Source of the DNA: Gammaproteobacteria bacterium UBA2168
GTDB lineage: Bacteria > Pseudomonadota > Gammaproteobacteria > Pseudomonadales > Azotimanducaceae
Direction: 5' to 3'
NCBI GenBank assembly: GCA_002327525.1
Contig: DCWG01000045.1
Span: 468 to 47,597 of the forward strand
DNA length: 47,130 nt
In this document: piece after piece, positions 42,087-47,130 of the stretch
How the letters are laid out: each line of letters begins with the position of its first letter
How positions within the stretch are numbered: the stretch's first letter is position 1
The notes under the pieces: model-generated
What the model was told of the DNA's origin: nothing
Databases searched by the model: none
What the model saw: the letters and a program-made list of their open reading frames with translations, nothing else
Program-made: the position numbers and the translations under genes

Positions 42087-42629
42087 ATGCAGCGACGCGA
42101 ATTACTCAAACTCTGCGCGGCCGCTCTGGGGGCGCAGATCTCGGCCGCCTGTACCTCTGCGGTCATGTCGCCGTCGATGTCCCGCGCGGAGGGCGGCGTG
42201 GTCCTGAACGTGCGTACCAAAAAACGCATCGCCGCACTCGCCGAGGTGATCATTCCGGCCACGGACACACCCGGAGCCTCCGAAGCCGGTGTGCCGGGTT
42301 TCATCGAGAGTCTGCTCACGGGCTGGAGTACTGCCGAGGAACGTGAGGCCTTTCTGAGCGGCCTCGGCGCGCTGGATCAGGCGGCACGTGAGCGGCATGC
42401 GGCAGCTTTCGAGGACTGCACGTTCGATCAGCAAAGTGAGCTGTTCGCGCAAACCATGGCGGGCGATACGCGGCAAAAGGCTTTCTTCGCGCAGGCCCGG
42501 GAGGCAGCGGTGGTCGGCTATTTCACCTCTGAAGTGGGTGCCACACAGGCATTGCAATTCCTACCCGTGCCTGGCCGCTATGACGGCGCTTACCCGGTCT
42601 CGGCGGGTGATGTGCAGTTTACGTTTTAA
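42087..42629 (+). CDS. Gluconate 2-dehydrogenase subunit 3-like protein
   Basis: 180 residues. The start MQRRELLKLCAAALGAQISAAC holds a twin-arginine-like RR and a lipobox-like cysteine, so it is exported, possibly as a lipoprotein. The mature part matches the small-subunit family that pairs with GMC flavoproteins: IAALAEVIIPATDTPGASEAGVPGFIE near residues 47-74, then an all-helical region and YFTSEVGATQALQFLPVPGRYDG at the end. It is thought to help export or mature the flavin subunit. The ATG is 3 bp after the MFS gene; the GMC gene begins 26 bp after its stop. No cytochrome subunit is nearby. Confidence 0.85.
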   Translation: MQRRELLKLCAAALGAQISAACTSAVMSPSMSRAEGGVVLNVRTKKRIAALAEVIIPATDTPGASEAGVPGFIESLLTGWSTAEEREAFLSGLGALDQAARERHAAAFEDCTFDQQSELFAQTMAGDTRQKAFFAQAREAAVVGYFTSEVGATQALQFLPVPGRYDGAYPVSAGDVQFTF

Positions 42630-42655
42630 CGCGAAAAGGACAGGAGATAAGTGAA

Positions 42656-44335
42656 GTGGGTTTCGACGCAATAGTGGTGGGGTCCGGCATCTCGGGCGGC
42701 TGGGCGGCCAAGGAGCTCAGTGAGCGTGGCTTGAACACGTTGGTGCTCGAACGCGGCAAACCTCAGGCGCACGGCGATTACCCCGGCGAGCACATCCCAC
42801 CCTGGGAGATCCCGCATGGCGGTTTGCCGCTGCGCGAGCTCTACGAGGCCGAATATGCGGTTCAGAAACAATGCTATGCGTTCAATGAGACGACGCGCCA
42901 GTTCTGGAACAACGACGTCGAGAATCCGTACGTCTACGAACCGGAAAAACCATTCACCTGGATACGCGCCGACGTCGTCGGCGGGCGCTCACTGATGTGG
43001 GCACGACAGTGCTACCGGTGGAGTGATCTCGATTTCGAGGCCAACGCCAGGGATGGCCATGGCATCGACTGGCCCCTACGCTACCGCGATCTCGAACCCT
43101 GGTACGGCTATGTGGAGCGTTTTGTCGGGGTGTCTGGCGAAAAACTCGGATTGCCGCATCTACCGGATGGAGAGTTCCAGCGACCGATGCAGATGAACGT
43201 GGTGGAGCACCACGTCGCTAAGCAGATCGAGGCGCAGCTCGGGCGCGTGATGACCATCGGGCGCACGGCGACACTCACGGAGCCGCTGCCGGGGCGTGCA
43301 CCTTGTCACTACTGCGGACCCTGTCACCGCGGTTGCAGCATAGGCTCTTACTTCTCGAGTCAGAGTTCTACTCTACCAGCGGCCGAAGCGACCGGGCGCT
43401 TCACGCTCCGGGCGGATGCCGTGGTGGAGGGTCTCGACTACCATCCGGCTAGCGGACGGGTTAGCGGAGTGCGTGTGATCGACACCAGGACACGCGCGCG
43501 TGAGACCCTTACCGCACGGGTGGTGTTTCTGTGTGCCTCGGCCATCGGCTCGACACAGATCATGCTCAACTCGCGCTCCGATTCGTTTCCCACCGGTCTT
43601 GCCAACGGCAGCGGAACGCTGGGGCGTTATCTGATGGACCACTGCTTCCAGGCGGGCGCTGCGGGCGTCATCCCTGGATTCGAGGCCTTCACCACCTATG
43701 GGCGGCGACCGACAGGTATCTACATCCCCCGTTTCAAGAACCTGGATGCTGAGGACGATGCGCCTTTCGTGCGCGGCTATGGATACCAGGGCGGTGCCCA
43801 GCGCCTCGACTGGCGCAACATGGGTCAACTCAACGTGCCGGGATTCGGCGCTCAGTTCAAGGATACCCTGACAAAACCGGGTCCATGGATCATGCAGCTC
43901 GGCGGTTTCGGGGAATGTCTGCCTGATGCAGACAACCGCATGCTGCTGGATGCAGGGGCAATGGATCGATATGGCATCCCGCAGGTACGCTTCGAGTTCG
44001 CATATGGGCCGAACGAACAGGCGATTCTCGAGGATGTCGTAACGGAAGCGAAGACCATGCTGGAGGTGGCGGGTGCGGTGCAGATACGGGAGTTTCAGAA
44101 TAACGCGCCGGGGGGGCTCGCCATCCACGAAATGGGCACCGCGCGTATGGGGCGCGATCCGGCAACGTCGGTGCTGAATGCTCACAACCAGGCGCATGAG
44201 GTCGACAACTTGTTCGTGACTGACGGTGCCTGTATGACCTCGTCATCCTGTGTGAATCCGTCGATCACCTACATGGCACTCACCGCGCGCGCTGCTGACT
44301 TCGCCGTGACTCAGATTCGCGACGGGGTGTTGTAG
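42656..44335 (+). CDS. GMC-family FAD oxidoreductase (gluconate/glucoside dehydrogenase-like)
   Basis: 559 residues. The FAD site is IVVGSGISGGWAAKELSERG near residues 5-24. A cysteine motif CHYCGPCHRGC (about 217-227), common in membrane-linked gluconate or glucoside 3-dehydrogenases, is followed by SSTLPAAEATGRFTL. The C-terminus has TSSSCVNPSITYMALTARAADF, with the catalytic His/Asn area. It would oxidise a sugar, glycoside or sugar acid in the periplasm, carried by its small subunit as it has no signal of its own. GTG 42656 follows AGGAG by about 9 nt. The gene's last base is the first of the ThuA-like gene. Confidence 0.9.
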   Translation: MGFDAIVVGSGISGGWAAKELSERGLNTLVLERGKPQAHGDYPGEHIPPWEIPHGGLPLRELYEAEYAVQKQCYAFNETTRQFWNNDVENPYVYEPEKPFTWIRADVVGGRSLMWARQCYRWSDLDFEANARDGHGIDWPLRYRDLEPWYGYVERFVGVSGEKLGLPHLPDGEFQRPMQMNVVEHHVAKQIEAQLGRVMTIGRTATLTEPLPGRAPCHYCGPCHRGCSIGSYFSSQSSTLPAAEATGRFTLRADAVVEGLDYHPASGRVSGVRVIDTRTRARETLTARVVFLCASAIGSTQIMLNSRSDSFPTGLANGSGTLGRYLMDHCFQAGAAGVIPGFEAFTTYGRRPTGIYIPRFKNLDAEDDAPFVRGYGYQGGAQRLDWRNMGQLNVPGFGAQFKDTLTKPGPWIMQLGGFGECLPDADNRMLLDAGAMDRYGIPQVRFEFAYGPNEQAILEDVVTEAKTMLEVAGAVQIREFQNNAPGGLAIHEMGTARMGRDPATSVLNAHNQAHEVDNLFVTDGACMTSSSCVNPSITYMALTARAADFAVTQIRDGVL

Positions 44336-45213
44336 TGGCCCGTATTCTCAAGTGGACGGGTCTTGTCGTTCTGGTCGGCGTGGTGCTATTGCTGGTGGTA
44401 TACGGGCGCTACGTCAGTGCCATTCTCAACCAGCCGCAGATGTTTCTGCCACCGGCGATCGACGAAGAACTGCCTGCGCTCCCCCGGCTGGCCGGAAGGG
44501 TTCGTGTGCTTGCGTTTTCCAAGACCAATGCCTTCCGGCACCACGAAGCCATCCCGGCGGCGGGCAGCATGCTCGAGGCGCTCGCCGTCGAGCACGGCTG
44601 GGGACTGGCACAGACGGAAAATGGCGCTGCCTTTTCGGCTTCGGTGCTCGAGGGTATCGATGTTGTGGTGCTCAACAACTGTACCGGGCGGCTGTTCAAC
44701 GAGGCCCAGCAAAGTGCGTTTCAGAGATTTGTCGAACGTGGGGGCGGTGTCGTTGCCCTGCACGCCGCCGGTGACAGCAGCTACGAGTGGGGCTGGTGGG
44801 TGGATGAGCTGATACGCGCCCGTTTTCTCGATCACCCCATGACGCTGCACATACAGGACGCAACGCTGCACAACGAGGGTGTTACGCATCCCCTGACGGC
44901 GCATCTCGGCGCGACCTGGCAGCTGGCGGACGAGTGGTATAACTTCGATCACAGCCCGCGCTCGCGGGTGGAGGTGCTGCTACGCATCGACGAGCAGACC
45001 TACGACCCCGAGCGTAGTCCGATGGGGGACGACCATCCCGTGCTTTGGTGGCATGCGCTCGGGGACGGGCGCGTCGTCTACTCGGCGCTCGGACACGTGC
45101 CAGGTCTCTACAAGGACCCGGATTACAGACAACTAATCAGAGCTGCTGTCGATTGGACGGCGTCAGGAGAGAGAACAGCCGATGCCTATAGAACTGACCA
45201 AACAGGCCATTGA
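44335..45213 (+). CDS. ThuA-like domain protein, membrane-anchored
   Basis: 292 residues. One hydrophobic segment (VVLVGVVLLLVVYG, about 11-25) anchors the protein, with the ThuA domain outside. It carries the glutamine-amidotransferase-like fold with VLAFSKTNAFRHHEAIPA at the start, VVVLNNCTGRLF near 110, GGVVALHAAGDSSYEW near 140, HPLTAHL and HPVLWWHALGDGRVVYSALGH. ThuA is linked to trehalose and 3-keto-sugar use in other bacteria. Together with the GMC pair it suggests a 3-ketosugar pathway, but this is inference. GTG 44335 overlaps the GMC stop by one base. Its end overlaps the VOC gene by 32 bp. Confidence 0.82.
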   Translation: MARILKWTGLVVLVGVVLLLVVYGRYVSAILNQPQMFLPPAIDEELPALPRLAGRVRVLAFSKTNAFRHHEAIPAAGSMLEALAVEHGWGLAQTENGAAFSASVLEGIDVVVLNNCTGRLFNEAQQSAFQRFVERGGGVVALHAAGDSSYEWGWWVDELIRARFLDHPMTLHIQDATLHNEGVTHPLTAHLGATWQLADEWYNFDHSPRSRVEVLLRIDEQTYDPERSPMGDDHPVLWWHALGDGRVVYSALGHVPGLYKDPDYRQLIRAAVDWTASGERTADAYRTDQTGH

Positions 45214-45589
45214 TCTCGGTATTGTCATGCTGGATGGCGACGCTGCGCTCAAATTTTATCGCGACACACTGGGATTTGAGCATGAAGGCGACATCCCACA
45301 CCCGCTGGGCGGTACGATGCACAGACTCTGGTGTGGCGACAGTCTCATCAAGATCATGGTTCCGGAGGAAGAGCCAGCCGGACGGGCCGCTGCGGGAGGC
45401 ATTCCTGCAGCGACCGGTTACCGATACTGGACGATTTCGGTCAGCAACATCGAAAAGTTGGTGACGGCGTGCAAGGAGGGTGGCTACACAGTGCGCGTGG
45501 AGCCGACGGAAATCCGGCCGGGTGTGACCATCGCCATGGTGGAGGATCCCGAGGGCAACTGGGTGGAATTGTTGAAGAATGAAGCCTGA
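45182..45589 (+). CDS. VOC-superfamily (glyoxalase/dioxygenase-like) protein
   Basis: 135 residues, two beta-alpha-beta-beta-beta modules: LGIVMLDGDAALKFYRDTLGFEHEGD at the front and a second with RYWTISVSNIEKLVTACKEGG. The end MVEDPEGNWVELLKN is a strong VOC mark, its glutamate being a metal ligand. The first-strand histidine ligand common in glyoxalases reads Gly/Ile here, so the metal site is partial. The reaction may be an isomerisation or a ring opening on a sugar-derived oxo compound; this is open. The start inside the ThuA gene's end is supported by AGGAGAG. It is co-transcribed with the SDR. Confidence 0.8.
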   Translation: MPIELTKQAIDLGIVMLDGDAALKFYRDTLGFEHEGDIPHPLGGTMHRLWCGDSLIKIMVPEEEPAGRAAAGGIPAATGYRYWTISVSNIEKLVTACKEGGYTVRVEPTEIRPGVTIAMVEDPEGNWVELLKNEA

Positions 45590-45618
45590 TCCGAGCAGCG
45601 TATGTGGGGTGAGGTGGC

Positions 45619-46440
45619 GTGAAACTTAGTGGTAGGACGGCAGTGGTGACGGGTGGCGGACGCGGCGTAGGGCTTGCTACGGCGATGAAACTCGCATCGG
45701 ATGGAGCCGCGGTGGTCGTCAATGATCTCGATCAGGAAGAGGCGTTGAGCGCGGTGGATGTGATACGTGCCGGCGGTGGTGAAGCCATTGCCTGTGCTGG
45801 CGACATCACGACCGTGGACTTTCCCGAAACGCTGATCAACGCGGCACTCGATGCCTACGGGGGTATCGACATCATCGTCAACAACGCCGGTTACATCTGG
45901 AACGGCGCGATGCACAACCACAGCGATGAGCAGTGGCAGGCGATGCTCGATGTGCACGTGAGCGCACCGTTTCGAATTCTGCGGGCGTTCTCTACCTGGC
46001 TGCGCGAGACTGCGCGCAGGGAAATCGCCGAGCAAGGAACGGCTCGTTGCCGCAAGGTCGTGAATATTTCATCGGTCTCGGGTACGACGGGTGCCGCGAC
46101 ACAGATCGCGTACTCCTCGGGCAAGGCGGCCGTCGTGGGTATGACCAAAACGCTCGCCAAGGAATGGGGGCGCTACAACGTGACCGTCAATTGCGTGGCA
46201 TTCGGCCACATCCAGACACGCCTCACGCAACCCTACGAGCGCGAACCGCCAACCATTGAAGTGGGCGGACGCTCGCACCGCGTCGGACTGACCGATGCGC
46301 AGATTCAAGCCACGCGCGCGGTGGCTGCGCTCGGGCGCAGCGGTGAGCCCGAGGATGCGGCGGGGGCTATTTATCTATTTTGTATTCCGGAATCGGATTT
46401 CATCACTGGCGAGATGCTGACCTGTTCCGGGGGTGGATGA
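45619..46440 (+). CDS. Short-chain dehydrogenase/reductase
   Basis: 273 residues: TGGGRGVG near residues 11-18, VNNAGYIWNGA, NISSVSG and the active-site YSSGK, with VNCVAFGHIQTRL after it and an end ITGEMLTCSGGG. It is a classical SDR with a 20-residue insertion near RETARREIAEQGTARCR. NAD(P) oxidoreduction of a hydroxy or oxo group, perhaps the sugar product of the GMC enzyme, is expected. GTG 45619 follows GGGGTGAGG. It ends the co-directional run from the MFS gene. Confidence 0.85.
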   Translation: MKLSGRTAVVTGGGRGVGLATAMKLASDGAAVVVNDLDQEEALSAVDVIRAGGGEAIACAGDITTVDFPETLINAALDAYGGIDIIVNNAGYIWNGAMHNHSDEQWQAMLDVHVSAPFRILRAFSTWLRETARREIAEQGTARCRKVVNISSVSGTTGAATQIAYSSGKAAVVGMTKTLAKEWGRYNVTVNCVAFGHIQTRLTQPYEREPPTIEVGGRSHRVGLTDAQIQATRAVAALGRSGEPEDAAGAIYLFCIPESDFITGEMLTCSGGG

Positions 46441-46781
46441 GGATGATTGGCCCGCACTCATCCGGACGGCGAACGGTCGTGGATCCCGATTCGGAAGACT
46501 TCTGGTGGCCGGCGCGTGAGGATCGGTTCGTCGGTAGTAGGCGGGCCGCGGTGAGCATCTGATATACGCCTTGCATACAATGGCGGCGCTCGACAGTCGG
46601 ACACCGTACCCAACTCATAAACGAACGCACGAAAATCGTGCTGCCGATCGTTGTCAGGGGCTTGGTGAAGACGAACTCGAGCTGTTTCGCGATGTTCTGC
46701 GGCCAGAGGTGTCGGTGACACGGGAAGAATTCATGAAGATCGGAGCGAGGCGTTGTGCGCATCGCATCGAGGTGGCCGACG
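46441..46781. other. Region with no clear gene upstream of the hotdog dehydratase
   Basis: About 340 bp. A short open frame (46571-46789) ends inside the next gene and has a helix-like tail (DELELFRDVLRPEVSV, EEFMKIGARRCAHRIEV), but no family or ribosome-binding support, and its first half is low-quality. A decayed gene is possible. I do not call it. Confidence 0.35.
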
Positions 46782-47130
46782 ATGACTGAAGGCGATGCAC
46801 CGCGAATCCGCCCCGCCTCCTCGCGGCTGGTCGCTTTCATGGAAGACCCCGACAATGAGGACATCGCCAATCCCATTCACTCCACCGGCATCGCGCGGGC
46901 GCATGGATTTCAGGGGGCGCTGGTGGGCGGGGCCACGGCCTACGGATGGACCGCGGCAACACTCCTGGATGCATTGGATACGGAATGGCTCGATCGGGGA
47001 TGGGTACACCTCAAGTTTGTCCAGCCCATCTACCCGGGCGATAGCATCGAGGTTTCGATCGCGGCCGACGGCGAATACCGGCTGGAGAGTGAGCGTGGGC
47101 TGTGCATCGGTGGAGAGGCGGGGCATGGCG
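46782..47130 (+). CDS. MaoC-like hotdog dehydratase (5' part, cut by window end)
   Basis: 116 residues are visible and the frame is open to the window edge, so the C-terminus is missing. Reading from ATG 46782: PASSRLVAFMEDPDNEDIANPIHSTG, ARAHGFQGALVGGATAYGW, then HLKFVQPIYPGDSIEVSI. This is the MaoC/hotdog dehydratase pattern, with NPIH and GFQGALVGG near residues 30-55 and IYPGDSIEV in the second strand pair. The Asn-Pro-x-His stretch keeps the histidine that the 7.8-8.6 kb pair lacks. It probably hydrates or dehydrates an acyl-CoA. The ATG overlaps a short unassigned frame. Confidence 0.7.
   Translation, partial: MTEGDAPRIRPASSRLVAFMEDPDNEDIANPIHSTGIARAHGFQGALVGGATAYGWTAATLLDALDTEWLDRGWVHLKFVQPIYPGDSIEVSIAADGEYRLESERGLCIGGEAGHG

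Noticed and set aside
41115..42629. A 504-residue frame running through the MFS gene into the subunit 3 gene
   Set aside because: Its first two thirds are an arginine-rich shadow of the transporter in another frame; only the part from ATG 42087 is real.
46571..46789. 72-residue frame before the hotdog dehydratase
   Set aside because: It overlaps the next start and lacks family or ribosome-binding support. A decayed gene is possible but not shown.

Overview
The window is about 47 kb of GC-rich bacterial chromosome. A FabB-type ketoacyl synthase of standard length, lipoprotein signals, a PaaX-type regulator, adrenodoxin-type ferredoxin, M20, CaiB/BaiF and PHP-CoaE genes suggest a proteobacterium, most likely an uncultured gammaproteobacterium. 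This placement is inference. I see no rRNA, tRNA, CRISPR array, transposase, integrase or phage gene.

Layout. 1-4.9 kb: a beta-propeller lipoprotein, a glycosyltransferase-like protein, a secreted orphan, a glycine-tailed RRM RNA-binding protein and a small lipoprotein, with two dead genes between them. 4.9-12.7 kb: acyl-CoA metabolism. A CoA-transferase, a thiolase-like protein and a DUF35 protein are read rightward. They face a leftward chain of crotonase, 2Fe-2S ferredoxin, coaE, PHP phosphoesterase and two MaoC-like hotdog proteins, linked from coaE onward by 4-bp ATGA overlaps. An SDR-thioesterase pair follows. 12.8-18.1 kb: broken DUF4136, Rieske and orphan genes among a methyltransferase, an SDR, an M20 peptidase, a cyclophilin and a PaaI thioesterase. 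18.1-24 kb: a PaaX-like repressor divergent from a fatty acid desaturase, with a 9-bp inverted repeat between them, then an SDR, an MDR dehydrogenase and a ThDP-dependent lyase/synthase. 24-29.6 kb: acyl-CoA dehydrogenase, nitroreductase-like flavoprotein, a collapsed thiolase, an acyl-CoA ligase and a ProA-like aldehyde dehydrogenase. 29.6-34.1 kb: a lipid block of PlsC, FabB, an NPD/FabK-like flavoprotein and a ferritin-like diiron protein. 34.1-40.7 kb: a dead NhaC antiporter, a large beta-propeller/amidohydrolase lipoprotein, a YkvI-like transporter, a second CaiB and a membrane-anchored paralogue of the 4 kb lipoprotein. 40.8-47.1 kb: a co-directional cluster of MFS transporter, gluconate-dehydrogenase-subunit-3-like protein, GMC oxidoreductase, ThuA-like protein, VOC protein and SDR, ending in a hotdog dehydratase cut by the window edge.

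How they work together. Most genes handle CoA thioesters: activation (two CaiB, one AMP-ligase), dehydrogenation, hydration, carbon-carbon cleavage and hydrolysis, plus fatty-acid and lipid building. The 41-46 kb cluster looks like an envelope sugar or alcohol oxidation unit.

The most striking property is decay. Eight genes are broken: four by large deletions (alpha/beta hydrolase, Rieske oxygenase, thiolase, NhaC) and four by single-base stops or frameshifts (PPOX protein, MaoC, DUF4136, a conserved orphan). Active gene erosion in this lineage is likely, although the single-base cases could in part be consensus errors.
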